The notes: generated from the sequence alone by a model not told the origin. Numbered from the stretch's first letter, positions 17,154 to 25,946 are shown. The stretch is DNA of 38,271 bases from Alphaproteobacteria bacterium (GCA_009694085.1 SHVW01000012.1:1-38271), one strand, 5' to 3'. Numbers and translations are program-made.

Positions 17154-19208
17154 TTAGGCCGGCCTGATCCAGATCGCGGTGTCGTGGAACACGGCACCGC
17201 CGAAGGGCGCGCCGGCATCGGCGCTGATCAGCGTGTTGATGCCCGCGCCTTCCACGAACGCCCGATTGGGCCAGATACTCTCGACGACGACCACGCCAGA
17301 CTGCAAACCGTCGAAGGCGGCGGCATGAACGACCACGCTACCGCGCCGATTGCCCAGCCGCACTGCCGCGCCGTCCAGAATACCGAGAGTCCGGAGATCG
17401 TCGGGATGGATCATTGCCCGCGGCCGAGCCTCCTGTTTTTGCGAGGTCGGGGTTTCGGTAAAGGTGGTGTTGAGGAAATTGCGTGCCGGCGCCGTAACTA
17501 GGCGGAAGGGGTGCTCCGGTGTCGCCGCATCGATCACCGCCCAATGGTCGGGTAGGGCGGGCATACCGGCGAACTCAGGCCCCTGCCCGGCCCAAACCGG
17601 CGCGAACCGGAAACGCTTGTCGGGATGGGCAAACCCGTCGAGGTAGTGAGCGGTTTCGAATTTGGGCATGCAATCGAACCCATGGGCGTCGCGCAGGGTC
17701 GTGGCATCGGGCCAGCCCGACACCCTTAGCGTTGCGTCGACCATTTCCCATTCCGTCATGTCAAATCCAGGATGCCGCGCGCCAAGCCGGCGCGCCAAAC
17801 CCTGGATCACTTCATGATTGCTGCGGCATTGCCCAGGCGGCTCGATGATCTTAGGCCCGATCTGGATATAGGAATGGCCGCCGGCCTGGTAGAGATCGTC
17901 ATGCTCCAGGAACGTGGTCGCGGGGACTACGATGTCCGCCATCGCCGCCGTTTCGGTCATGAACTGCTCATGGACGGCGACAAACAGGTCTTCCCGCGCG
18001 AAACCGCGATGAACCTTGGCCAGTTCGGGCGCCACCACCACGGGGTTGGTGTTTTGGATCAGCATGGCGGTCACGGGCGGCCCGCCCTTGAGTGCGGCCG
18101 CATCGCCAACCAGAACGGGGCCGATCGCGGATTGATCGAGCACACGGATGGTGGGATCGACCGCATCCAATCCCTCGATCAACGTTTTATTCCAACGGTA
18201 GATGCCGGAATTGCTGTAGAGCGCGCCGCCGCCTGGATATTGCCAGGCGCCGGTCACCGCGGGCAGACAGGACGCGGCATGCATCTGCACCGCGCCGTTG
18301 CGCGAGCGGCTAAAGCCATAGCCCAGGCGGATGAAGCTGCGCTTAGTCCGGCCGTAGAGCCGGGCGAACTGCACGATCGAATCGACGGACAGGCCGGTGA
18401 TACGCGCGGCCCAGTCCGGATCGCGCGATTGCAGATGGGCTTCCAGCCGTTCGGGCGCGTCGGTGTATTTCGCCATATAAGCACGGTCGGCGAAGCCTTC
18501 CTTGAACAGCACATGCATAACCGCGCAGGCGAGCGCGCCGTCCGTGCCGGGGCGCACGGCGAGGTGTAGATCGGCTGCCTCCGCCGTACCCGTGCGATAG
18601 GGATCGATGGCCACGAAGCGCGCGCCGCGCTCCCGACGCGCCCGTGTCACATGGGTCATGACGTTGACCTGGGTGGAAACGGGATTGCCGCCCCACATGA
18701 CGATTAGGTCGCTCTCCGCCATTTCGCGTGGATCGAGCCCACGCTTGGCCCCCGTGCCCGCGATAAAGCCTGCGTCGGCCAGCGTAATGCAGATGGTGCT
18801 GTGCTGGCCCGAATAGCGCATGACATGGCGCAGACGGTTGATGCCGTCGCGTTGCACCAGGCCCATGGTGCCGGCGTAAAAATAGGGCCACACCGCCTCG
18901 CTGCCGTGCTGATTGGCAGCTGTCATGAAGGCTTCGGCGGTGCGGTCGAGCGCCTCGTCCCATGAGATCGGGGCGAATTGCCGCGCCCCCTTGGGACCGG
19001 TACGCCGCAGAGGTTGAGTCAAACGGTCGGGGTGGTGGACGCGCTCGGCATAGCGCGCCGTCTTGGCGCAAACGACGCCGGCCGTGTAAGTATTCTCCCG
19101 GCTGCCGCGCACGCGACCGATCCGATGGGCATCGATCCGCTCGACTTCGAGCGCGCACGTACTCGGGCAATCGTGCGGGCACACGGAATGAACCACGTCG
19201 AGCGGCAT
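17154..19208 (-). CDS. Molybdopterin-dependent oxidoreductase with [4Fe-4S] motif
   Basis: This 684-residue protein belongs to the DMSO reductase/formate dehydrogenase superfamily, which uses bis-MGD molybdenum and transfers oxygen atoms or electrons. The N-terminal cluster motif is complete: Cys10, Cys14, Cys18 and Cys47 in CPHDCPSTC and later GVVCAKT. Typical later segments are VMWGGNPVSTQVNV, IDPYRTGTAEAADLHLAVRPGTDGALA and the C-terminal molydopterin-dinucleotide-binding domain. Cys140 (STICITLADAG) could be the molybdenum ligand; this is tentative. There is no Tat signal or partner iron-sulfur/membrane subunit, suggesting a soluble cytoplasmic enzyme. An upstream TTG (19226) is possible; ATG 19208 is preferred because it starts nine residues before the first Cys. 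The substrate cannot be told from sequence. Confidence 0.85.
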   Translation of the reverse strand: MPLDVVHSVCPHDCPSTCALEVERIDAHRIGRVRGSRENTYTAGVVCAKTARYAERVHHPDRLTQPLRRTGPKGARQFAPISWDEALDRTAEAFMTAANQHGSEAVWPYFYAGTMGLVQRDGINRLRHVMRYSGQHSTICITLADAGFIAGTGAKRGLDPREMAESDLIVMWGGNPVSTQVNVMTHVTRARRERGARFVAIDPYRTGTAEAADLHLAVRPGTDGALACAVMHVLFKEGFADRAYMAKYTDAPERLEAHLQSRDPDWAARITGLSVDSIVQFARLYGRTKRSFIRLGYGFSRSRNGAVQMHAASCLPAVTGAWQYPGGGALYSNSGIYRWNKTLIEGLDAVDPTIRVLDQSAIGPVLVGDAAALKGGPPVTAMLIQNTNPVVVAPELAKVHRGFAREDLFVAVHEQFMTETAAMADIVVPATTFLEHDDLYQAGGHSYIQIGPKIIEPPGQCRSNHEVIQGLARRLGARHPGFDMTEWEMVDATLRVSGWPDATTLRDAHGFDCMPKFETAHYLDGFAHPDKRFRFAPVWAGQGPEFAGMPALPDHWAVIDAATPEHPFRLVTAPARNFLNTTFTETPTSQKQEARPRAMIHPDDLRTLGILDGAAVRLGNRRGSVVVHAAAFDGLQSGVVVVESIWPNRAFVEGAGINTLISADAGAPFGGAVFHDTAIWIRPA

Positions 19209-19284
19209 AATGATCGCACCGGCCAAGAGCCTACAACAGATTGAACTGTAATGGAGTTTTCCCGAGCCGGCAACCTCGCGGGGT

Positions 19285-19668
19285 CTAGACCTCGTCGTCC
19301 TTCACCACGAGCCGATTGGTCGAACGCACATTGCGCACCATGATGCGCAGCAGCGCGCGGATGAATGGGTCCGTGCGCTCGAGCTTCTGGCGCAGCTCCT
19401 TGTGCTGAATGATCATGCACTGCGTCAATTCGAGGGCTGTCGCGGTCGCCGAACGCGGCCGGTCATCGATTAAAGCCATCTCGCCAAAGATGCCTTGGAC
19501 ACCGACTTTTTCTAAAACAACGCTCCGCTTCGTCGAGGTCTTCGATATCTCTACCAAGCCGCGCGTGACGACGAAGGCGCGATCGCCGACATCACCTTCG
19601 CGAAAGATCACCTCGCCGGGCTAAAAAGTGAGGCGATCAAGCGCCTTCAATCAAACATTCGTCGACAT
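19285..19668 (-). pseudogene. CNB-domain protein paralogue with two in-frame stops near the N-terminus
   Basis: A 128-codon frame encodes a single CNB domain like its neighbours, with the cassette FGEMALIDDRPRSATATAL and C-terminal FIRALLRIMVRNVRSTN. Aligned without gaps to the adjacent paralogue, the ancestral start is the ATG at 19668, but codon 6 is TGA (19651-19653) and codon 16 is TAG (19621-19623), opposite Ser and Leu in the paralogue. Conserved LDRLTF and PGEVIFREGD flank the TAG. A restart at the GTG at 19611 would give 108 residues lacking the first strand. It may be a recent pseudogene, an N-terminally shortened gene, or affected by sequencing error. It lies 76 bases upstream of the molybdopterin gene. 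Confidence 0.7.
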
Positions 19669-19769
19669 ATCGTTGGCGCCCGATCCCGAACTGTCTCGTG
19701 GTCAAAGGCCGTACGGCCAAGCTTTGCGCAGGATCCGGCAGCCTGGCAAGCTGACCCTTCGGCTGGTGT

Positions 19770-20327
19770 CTACCCTCCAGGTCCAGCCGCCAGCCAGTTG
19801 GTCGAGCGCAGATTGCGCACCATGATGCGCAAGAGTGCGCGCAGGAACGGGGCTGCCTTGTCGATCTTCTGGCGCAGCACCTTGTTCTTGATGACTAGTA
19901 CAGCGATTCCGAGTTTCCGAGCAGTTGCTGGGATCAACGCCGTGCGGCCTTCGACAAGCTCAGACTGAGGAACGATTTTCGTGCCACGATGGGCCACCCT
20001 CATCCTGAGCTTGTCGAAGGACGCACCACGGTCATGCCAGCGGATATGAGTCGTTTCAAGGAAACGCTGTACTAGGCATTGGGTTGGCTCAAGCGCGGTT
20101 GCCGTCGCCGACCGCGGCTTGGCATCGATCATGGCCATTTCGCCGAAAATACCTTGGACGCCCACCCTGTCCAGTACAACGCTGCGCCGGCCTGACTTCT
20201 TGGTGATCTCGACCAACCCCTGATTGATGATAAAGGCGCAATCGCCCATCTCGCCTTCCCTGAAAATCACGTCACCGGGCAAGAAGGTGTGCCGGTCGAG
20301 GATACTGAGGGATTTGCTGAGAGCCAT
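19770..20327 (-). CDS. CNB-domain protein interrupted in frame by a palindromic insertion
   Basis: This 185-residue protein is a single CNB domain carrying 59 extra residues. Residues 1-86 (cassette FGEMAMIDAKPRSATATAL, Arg72) and about 145-185 (IKNKVLRQK to LRALLRIMVRNLRSTN) align with the adjacent paralogue without gaps. Residues 86-144, including SFDKLRMRVAHR and VPQSELVEGR, have no counterpart and are encoded by a 177-base inverted-repeat element. The open frame survives because the insert is exactly 59 codons and stop-free in this frame. Removing it gives 126 residues, like the paralogues. The insert falls in a late beta strand before the C-terminal helix, so folding and nucleotide binding are uncertain. 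Confidence 0.75.
   Translation of the reverse strand: MALSKSLSILDRHTFLPGDVIFREGEMGDCAFIINQGLVEITKKSGRRSVVLDRVGVQGIFGEMAMIDAKPRSATATALEPTQCLVQRFLETTHIRWHDRGASFDKLRMRVAHRGTKIVPQSELVEGRTALIPATARKLGIAVLVIKNKVLRQKIDKAAPFLRALLRIMVRNLRSTNWLAAGPGG
19895..20075. mobile_element. MITE/RPE-like element with terminal inverted repeats and CTAG flanks
   Basis: CTAGTACAGCG (19895-19905) and CGCTGTACTAG (20065-20075) are perfect terminal inverted repeats that extend a further 4 of 5 bases. Inside, 19943-19963 and 20005-20025 form a second inverted repeat with one mismatch around the core CTTCGACAAGCTCAG. CTAG at both ends probably represents a 4-base target duplication: the paralogous gene has a single tetramer (TCAT) in the same place, with matching flanks on both sides. 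It encodes no transposase. The CTTCGACAAGCTCAG core resembles short palindromes I recognise as common in alphaproteobacterial genomes; that is unverified here. Confidence 0.75.
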
Positions 20328-20471
20328 GACGCCTACTCGCGGTTTGGGGGCTGGCGCGCATGACAGTGTGCGCGTCGCCGGGGTGTCGACAAGTCGCTAC
20401 CGTTCTTGACCGAGCCCGCCCGTTGCCGGCACTCTCCGGCGCTTGCCGCGGCAATACGGACAAGGACGGCC

Positions 20472-21578
20472 ATGGTTGAACGGGCGGATGCGGTCGTGAT
20501 CGGCGCAGGCGTGGTTGGCTTGGCCGTGGCGCGCGCGCTCGCGCAGGCGGGCCGCGAGGTGATCGTCGTCGAGCAGGCCGACTCCATCGGCACCGAAACC
20601 AGTTCGCGCAACTCGGAAGTCATTCACGCCGGCATCTACTATCCACAGGGCAGCCTGAAAGCTCTGACTTGCGTCGAGGGGCGCACGCGGCTCTATGCCT
20701 ACTGCGCCGAGCGCGGTATCCCGCACAAGCGCCTGGGCAAGCTGATCGTCGCCTGCGACGAAGCGCAACTGACCGGGCTCGCTGGACTCAAGCGCAAGGC
20801 CGAGGCCAATGGCGTGGATGATTTGGTGTGGCTAGACAGCTCTCAGGCAAAGCGATTGGAACCGGCGCTTGCCTGCGTCGGCGCGCTGCTTTCGCCGTCG
20901 ACCGGCATCATCGACAGCCATGCCTATATGCTGGCGCTGCAGGGCGACGCAGAAGCTGCCGGCACGATGATCGCGTTTAACACGCCGGTGCTGGCTGCCA
21001 CGATCGGCAATGACGGCATCGCCCTGGAAACCGGCGGCGACCAGCCGCTGCGCCTGCTGGCGCGCACCGTGATCAATAGCGCAGGGCTGCATGCCCCAGC
21101 ACTCGCCGGCAAGTTCAGGGGATTGCCCGAATCCGCCGTACCGCCCGGCCATTTCGCCAAGGGTAACTATTACACGCTCGCCGGCAGATCCCCGTTTAGC
21201 CGATTGATCTATCCCGCTCCCGTGGCGGCCGGGCTTGGCGTTCATATCACCGTCGATCTTGCCGGCCAGGCGCGCTTTGGGCCCGATGTAGAATGGATCG
21301 AGACGATCGACTACACGGTCGATCCCAGCCGCGCCCAATCCTTCTACACCGCCATCCGAACCTATTGGCCGGGCTTGCCCGACGGTGCGCTCCAACCCGG
21401 CTATGCCGGTATCCGCCCGAAGCTGCAAGCGCCGGGCGAACCGGCCAAGGATTTCGTTATTCAAGGGCCAGCCGATCACGGCATCCGCGGCCTGGTCAAC
21501 CTGTTCGGCATCGAATCGCCGGGACTGACCGCGTCGCTCGCAATCGCGGATCGTGCAGCCGCTCTGTGCGTGCCATGA
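20472..21578 (+). CDS. FAD-dependent oxidoreductase, L-2-hydroxyglutarate dehydrogenase-like
   Basis: This 368-residue DAO-family flavoprotein begins with the FAD dinucleotide motif [17 protein letters not shown] (8-24) and [15 protein letters not shown], a signature of the LhgO/L2HGDH group. Later blocks [23 protein letters not shown] and [10 protein letters not shown] also match that group. Such enzymes oxidise L-2-hydroxy acids, classically L-2-hydroxyglutarate to 2-oxoglutarate, passing electrons to quinone or oxygen. AAGGA five bases upstream supports ATG 20472 over the longer frame. It is the first gene of a plus-strand cluster with a CoA ligase 12 bases downstream, so its real substrate may be another 2-hydroxy acid. 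Confidence 0.82.
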   Translation: MVERADAVVIGAGVVGLAVARALAQAGREVIVVEQADSIGTETSSRNSEVIHAGIYYPQGSLKALTCVEGRTRLYAYCAERGIPHKRLGKLIVACDEAQLTGLAGLKRKAEANGVDDLVWLDSSQAKRLEPALACVGALLSPSTGIIDSHAYMLALQGDAEAAGTMIAFNTPVLAATIGNDGIALETGGDQPLRLLARTVINSAGLHAPALAGKFRGLPESAVPPGHFAKGNYYTLAGRSPFSRLIYPAPVAAGLGVHITVDLAGQARFGPDVEWIETIDYTVDPSRAQSFYTAIRTYWPGLPDGALQPGYAGIRPKLQAPGEPAKDFVIQGPADHGIRGLVNLFGIESPGLTASLAIADRAAALCVP

Positions 21579-21590
21579 TTGCCTCCAACC

Positions 21591-23225
21591 ATGCTTGATC
21601 CTGCCGAGAGTTATGAAACCGCCTGCCGTAATTTCCATTGGCGAGTTCCTCCGCGCTACAACATCGGCGTCGATATCGTCGACCGGCACGAACCGAGCAA
21701 GCCGGCGCTGATCTATGAAGACGCAGTCGGGACCGTCATGCGCTACAGCTTCGGCGACATCGCCAAGCTGTCCAATCGGCTCGCCAATGCGTTCATCGCC
21801 CACGGGCTGACGCGCGGCGATCGGGTTGGCATCCTGCTGCCCCAGCGTCCGGAAACCGCGCTCGCCCACGTCGCCTGTTACAAAGCCGGGCTGATCGCGG
21901 TGCCCCTGTTCACGCTGTTCGGTGCGGACGCATTGGAATATCGGTTGGGCAACTCCGGCGCCCGCGCGCTGATCGCCGACGAAGCCAGCCTCGCCAAGAT
22001 CGTCGAGATCAGGCCGCGCCTGCCCAAATTGGATCTGGTGCTCGCTGCGGACCGGAAGCGCGACGGTGCCGACGCGCTGGCTTTCTGGCCGACCCTGGAG
22101 CGCAGCGCCGACCACTTCCAGGCCGTCGATACCAGTGCCGACGACCCCGCCATCATCATATACACCTCGGGCACGACCGGGCCGCCCAAGGGCGCGCTGC
22201 ACGCCCATCGCGTGCTGCTCGGCCACCTACCCGGCGTAGAGTTTCCGCAGGAATTCTTCCCCCAATCGGGCGATCTATTTTGGACGCCCGCAGACTGGGC
22301 CTGGATCGGCGGGTTGATCGACGTGCTTCTGCCGTCCTGGCACCACGGCGTACCCGTGCTGGCCCATCGCGCACGCAAGTTCGATCCCGATCATGCCTTC
22401 CATCTCATGGCCAAGCATGGCGTGCGTAACGCATTCCTACCGCCAACAGCGCTCAAGCTGATGCGCCAAGTGGACGACCCGGTCGCCCGGCACCGCTTCA
22501 AGTTGCGATCGATCGGCAGCGGCGGCGAGAGCCTTGGGGCGGAGTTGATCGAGTGGAGCCGTCGCGTTTTCGGATTCACGATCAATGAATTCTATGGACA
22601 GACCGAGTGCAATTTGGTCGTCGGCAATTGCGCTTCCATCATGCCGGTACGCCCCGGTGCCATGGGCAGGTCAATTCCGGGTCATTGCGTCGCGATCGTC
22701 GACGGCGAGGGGCGGGAGGTGCCGGACGGCACGGTCGGCCATATCGCCATTCGTCACCCCGACCCGGTCATGTTCCTGGAATATTGGCGCAATCCCGAGG
22801 CAACCCGCGCCAAGTTCGTCGCCGACTGGCTGATGACCGGCGACCTCGGCCGGCGCGATGATCAGGGCTATTTCTGGTATTTCGGTCGATCGGACGACGT
22901 GATCACCTCTGCCGGTTATCGTATCGGACCGGCCGAGATCGAGGAGTGCCTGCTGAGGCATCCAAGCGTTGCGTTCGCCGCAGCGGTTGGCATTCCGGAT
23001 CCCGTGCGCACCGAGATCGTCAAGGCCTTCCTCGTGCTCAAACCGGGCCATGACGGCAACGACGCGCTGCGTGCCGACATCCAGACCTTCATCAAATCGC
23101 GTCTAGCCGCCCACGAATATCCGCGCGCGATCGAGTTTTTAGACTCCCTACCGATGACGGCGACCGGTAAAATTATGCGCCGCGAGTTGCGCCAAAGACA
23201 GGCTGACGGCATCGAAAAACCTTAG
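21591..23225 (+). CDS. Acyl-CoA synthetase, AMP-binding (AcsA/medium-chain-like)
   Basis: This 544-residue adenylate-forming ligase activates a carboxylic acid to its CoA thioester with ATP. Motifs in order: the P-loop IIIYTSGTTGPPKGALHAH, the NEFYGQTECN adenine-binding block, WLMTGDLGRRDDQGYFWYFGR with the ATP-binding Asp, SDDVITSAGYRIGPAEIEE, and the C-terminal catalytic Lys in TATGKIMRREL. The best match is the acetyl/medium-chain AMP-ligase group; the acid cannot be deduced. ATG 21591 is chosen, although a TTG at 21579 in the same frame is possible; neither has a strong ribosome site. It is placed between the oxidoreductase and an MFS carrier (21 bases), consistent with catabolism of an imported organic acid. 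Confidence 0.88.
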   Translation: MLDPAESYETACRNFHWRVPPRYNIGVDIVDRHEPSKPALIYEDAVGTVMRYSFGDIAKLSNRLANAFIAHGLTRGDRVGILLPQRPETALAHVACYKAGLIAVPLFTLFGADALEYRLGNSGARALIADEASLAKIVEIRPRLPKLDLVLAADRKRDGADALAFWPTLERSADHFQAVDTSADDPAIIIYTSGTTGPPKGALHAHRVLLGHLPGVEFPQEFFPQSGDLFWTPADWAWIGGLIDVLLPSWHHGVPVLAHRARKFDPDHAFHLMAKHGVRNAFLPPTALKLMRQVDDPVARHRFKLRSIGSGGESLGAELIEWSRRVFGFTINEFYGQTECNLVVGNCASIMPVRPGAMGRSIPGHCVAIVDGEGREVPDGTVGHIAIRHPDPVMFLEYWRNPEATRAKFVADWLMTGDLGRRDDQGYFWYFGRSDDVITSAGYRIGPAEIEECLLRHPSVAFAAAVGIPDPVRTEIVKAFLVLKPGHDGNDALRADIQTFIKSRLAAHEYPRAIEFLDSLPMTATGKIMRRELRQRQADGIEKP

Positions 23226-23246
23226 AAATTTGGAAAGAAGCAATCG

Positions 23247-24461
23247 ATGGACTCGCGATACGCCTGGTTCCGCCTTGCCGTTGCCGTGACCCTCAGCACG
23301 CTCGGCGGCGTCGGCATGTGGTCCTTCGCCATCACCTTGCCGGCGATCCAGGCCGAGTTTGGCATCGACCGCGCCGGTGCGGCGCTTCCCTACACGATGA
23401 CGACCATGGGCATCGTGTTCGGCGGCATGCTGATGGGGCGGCTGGCCGACCGCTTCGGCATCGTGTTCCCGGTCATCGCCGGCACGCTCGCCTTGAGCGC
23501 GGGCTATGTGGCGACCTCGTATGCACCGAATATCGGTACCTTCGCCATTCTCTGCGGCGCGCTGATCGGGCTGATCGGCAATGCCGCCCTGTTCGGACCC
23601 CTGGTCGCCAATACCTCGCTGTGGTTCGATCGCTATCGCGGCATGGCCATCGCGCTCGCCGCTTGCGGCAACTATTTTGCCGGCACGATCTGGCCGCCGA
23701 TTCTAGAGCATTTCGTCGCCACGGTGGGATGGCGGCAAACCCATCTCTTCGTCGGGCTATTCTGCTTGGTTACCATGCTGCCGCTGATCTTCGTGCTGCG
23801 CCGTCCACCGCCGCCGCAGAAAACATTGTCCGAAATGACGATGGCCGGGGGATCCGACCGGCCGCTCGGCCTGCATCCCCATGTCGTACAGGGACTCCTT
23901 GTCATTGCCGGAATCAGCTGCTGCGTCGCCATGGCGATGCCCCAAGTCCATATCGTCGCCTATTGCGTCGATCTCGGTTATGGCCCGGCGCGTGGCGCCG
24001 AAATGCTCTCGATCATGCTCGGCTTCGGCGCTGTGAGCCGACTGGTATCCGGCTGGATTCTCGATCGCATCGGTGGGGTGGCAACAGCTCTGATCGGCTC
24101 GACCTTGCAGGCTTTCGCGCTCGCCTTCTATCTGCCGTTCGACGGTCTGGCTTCGCTGTATCTGATCTCGGCGTTCTTCGGCTTGGTTCAAGGCGGCATC
24201 GTGCCGAGCTACGCTTTCATCGTGCGCGAGTTGTTCGCGGCCAAGGAGGCCGGCTTTCGCATCAGCCTGACGCTCTCATCTACCTTGGCCGGCATGGCGC
24301 TCGGCGGCTGGATGTCGGGCGCCATCTTCGATGCAACCGGCTCCTATCAGGCTGCCCTCCTCAACGGGCTTGCTTGGAATCTTCTGAACATGCTGGTCCT
24401 TCTTTGGTTGCTGCTGCGCCGCCGGCCTTTTATTGCCCTTGCGCCAAAGGCCGGGCGATGA
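23247..24461 (+). CDS. MFS transporter, probable organic-anion carrier
   Basis: This 404-residue inner-membrane protein has about twelve hydrophobic segments. The first begins at residue 8, and a loop rich in Pro/Gln (RRPPPPQKTL, near 188) separates the two halves. The cytoplasmic 2-3 loop GRLADRFG is a classic MFS motif. The overall pattern resembles the OFA/monocarboxylate-type carriers. GGAAAG upstream of the ATG supports the start. Its location between a CoA ligase and a PPOX flavoprotein suggests that it imports the acid activated by the ligase; the substrate is inferred only. Confidence 0.88.
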   Translation: MDSRYAWFRLAVAVTLSTLGGVGMWSFAITLPAIQAEFGIDRAGAALPYTMTTMGIVFGGMLMGRLADRFGIVFPVIAGTLALSAGYVATSYAPNIGTFAILCGALIGLIGNAALFGPLVANTSLWFDRYRGMAIALAACGNYFAGTIWPPILEHFVATVGWRQTHLFVGLFCLVTMLPLIFVLRRPPPPQKTLSEMTMAGGSDRPLGLHPHVVQGLLVIAGISCCVAMAMPQVHIVAYCVDLGYGPARGAEMLSIMLGFGAVSRLVSGWILDRIGGVATALIGSTLQAFALAFYLPFDGLASLYLISAFFGLVQGGIVPSYAFIVRELFAAKEAGFRISLTLSSTLAGMALGGWMSGAIFDATGSYQAALLNGLAWNLLNMLVLLWLLLRRRPFIALAPKAGR

Positions 24462-24500
24462 TCTGATCCGACGTAGGGTACACAAGCTGAGTTAACAATC

Positions 24501-25130
24501 ATGGGCAAGCCGGACGACACCACTGCCTGCGTACCCGGCCTGCGCGACCTCTATGGCGAGTCGACCACGCTCGCGCGTCTCAAGCAGCTTGACCGACTTG
24601 ACACGCATTGCCGCAATTTCATCGCCCACTCGCCCTTTCTGATGATGGCCTCGGCCGGCGCCAATGGCGCGCTCGATGCCAGCCCGCGCGGCGACGCCCC
24701 TGGCTTCGTCGCGGTCGAGGACGATCGGAGCCTGCTCATCCCCGACCGGCCCGGCAATAACCGGCTCGACACGTTGTCCAACCTGCAAGCCAACCCGGAG
24801 GTCGGGTTGATTTTCCTCATCCCCGGCGTGGATGAGACGCTGCGTGTCAACGGCCGCGCCGAACTGGTCGCGGACTCTGCTGTGTTGGTGACCCTGGCGG
24901 CCCAGGGCAAGCTTCCGAAATCGGCCGTGCGGGTGCGGGTGCGCGAGGCCTTCTTGCACTGCGGCAAGGCGCTCAAACGATCGCGGCTGTGGTCGGAGGA
25001 TTACAAAGTCGCGAAGGGCACGATCCCCTCGCTCGGCCGCATGATCGTGGAACAGGTCAAACCGCCCGGCGTCAGCGTCGAGGAAGCGGAACAACGCGTC
25101 GAGGAAAGCTATCGGACACGAATGTACTGA
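24501..25130 (+). CDS. PPOX-class FMN-binding flavoprotein (DR2398/MSMEG_1061-type)
   Basis: This 209-residue protein has the pyridoxamine 5'-phosphate oxidase-like split-barrel fold. Characteristic parts are FLMMASAGANGALDASPRGDAPGF near the N-terminus, LLIPDRPGNNRLDTLSNLQANPEVGLIFLIPG in the middle, and LRVNGRAELV. These fit the subfamily often annotated as pyridoxamine 5'-phosphate oxidase family DR2398. Members bind FMN or F420, but their substrates are mostly unknown; it should not be called PdxH. It is 39 bases after the MFS gene and may be the last gene of that operon. It converges with the methyltransferase gene, 20 bases away. Confidence 0.83.
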   Translation: MGKPDDTTACVPGLRDLYGESTTLARLKQLDRLDTHCRNFIAHSPFLMMASAGANGALDASPRGDAPGFVAVEDDRSLLIPDRPGNNRLDTLSNLQANPEVGLIFLIPGVDETLRVNGRAELVADSAVLVTLAAQGKLPKSAVRVRVREAFLHCGKALKRSRLWSEDYKVAKGTIPSLGRMIVEQVKPPGVSVEEAEQRVEESYRTRMY

Positions 25131-25150
25131 CGTCTCGCGTGATTTTTGGG

Positions 25151-25912
25151 CTACGCGACTTTCGGAATCGGCACATCGCGCTCGGCAAGCGGATCCCAAC
25201 AGGTTAGATTTGCAGGCGTGCATAGGTCGGCCAGCGGATTGTCGCCCTTGGCGAACACATATTGTCCACGACAGGCAAGCATCGGCAGGCGCTGGTCGCG
25301 CCCGTGGCGTTTGGCCGCAGCGATCACGCCGGGCCAATGGATCGTGTAATCGTCGCCGACAAGGATGCCGCCCGGCGCCAGCAAAACCCAATGGAGTTGC
25401 AGATCGATTGCTACGTCCATGAAATCGTGACTGGCGTCGAGATAGATCAGAGAGGGCCGTAAGCCGAGATGACCGAGCAGGCGCGCAGCGATGTGGGATG
25501 TCTGCGGCACTGGAACGATGCGCGCGGCAACGCCAGCATACATGACATTAGCCAGGAACTGTTCATAGAGATGCGGCCAGCCCCAGCGCAGGTTAAGCCA
25601 ATTGCCGTTCTCCTCATTGCCGAGCATATGTTCGACGCCCCCGAGCCAGGTATCGACGCAGACAATACGGCCAGGCACGCTAAGTTTGTCCATGTGCTGT
25701 GCCATGGCGACCGTGCTGGCACCCTTCCAAGTGCCGACCTCGACGATCAGCTCAGGTCTTAGCCGTTCGATCGCGGTAAACAGAATCGATCTGGCGTCCA
25801 TCCAACCCTGGAGGTCGGATTGACGTTCCCGATAGGGAAAAGTTGTGAAGGGGTTGCCGCCGAGAACGGAAATCAGACTGTCAACCGGCGACGGCTTCGC
25901 TTGTTCGATCAT
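25151..25912 (-). CDS. CmcI/rhamnosyl-O-methyltransferase-like SAM methyltransferase
   Basis: This 253-residue class I SAM-dependent methyltransferase has motif I ELIVEVGTWKGAST (54-67), the acidic SAM-ribose region VCVDTWLG (84-91), YLDASHD (157-163) and GGILVGDDYTIHWPGV, as in the CmcI/Methyltransf_24 group. Cys85 lies within the SAM-binding strand. The acceptor is unknown; relatives methylate sugars or small molecules. It follows the nucleoside hydrolase by 34 bases. The paralogue at 26922-27692 aligns gaplessly over most of its length, and even the leader sequence just before both ATGs is similar (TCTATGCTG-CCGCC-like), so the two arose by duplication. Confidence 0.85.
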   Translation of the reverse strand: MIEQAKPSPVDSLISVLGGNPFTTFPYRERQSDLQGWMDARSILFTAIERLRPELIVEVGTWKGASTVAMAQHMDKLSVPGRIVCVDTWLGGVEHMLGNEENGNWLNLRWGWPHLYEQFLANVMYAGVAARIVPVPQTSHIAARLLGHLGLRPSLIYLDASHDFMDVAIDLQLHWVLLAPGGILVGDDYTIHWPGVIAAAKRHGRDQRLPMLACRGQYVFAKGDNPLADLCTPANLTCWDPLAERDVPIPKVA

Positions 25913-25946
25913 GATGGCGACAGCATAGATGACGAGCCCGCGAAGG

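Noticed and set aside
17131-17218. A longer MipZ start overlapping the molybdopterin gene
   Set aside because: The extra 29 residues overlap the end of the preceding gene, have no family support, and the GTG at 17131 has a better-placed GAGG.
20832-22226. A 464-residue minus-strand frame across the oxidoreductase and CoA ligase genes
   Set aside because: The two genes underneath have full family motifs; the opposite frame has none and spans their junction, as expected for shadow frames in GC-rich DNA.
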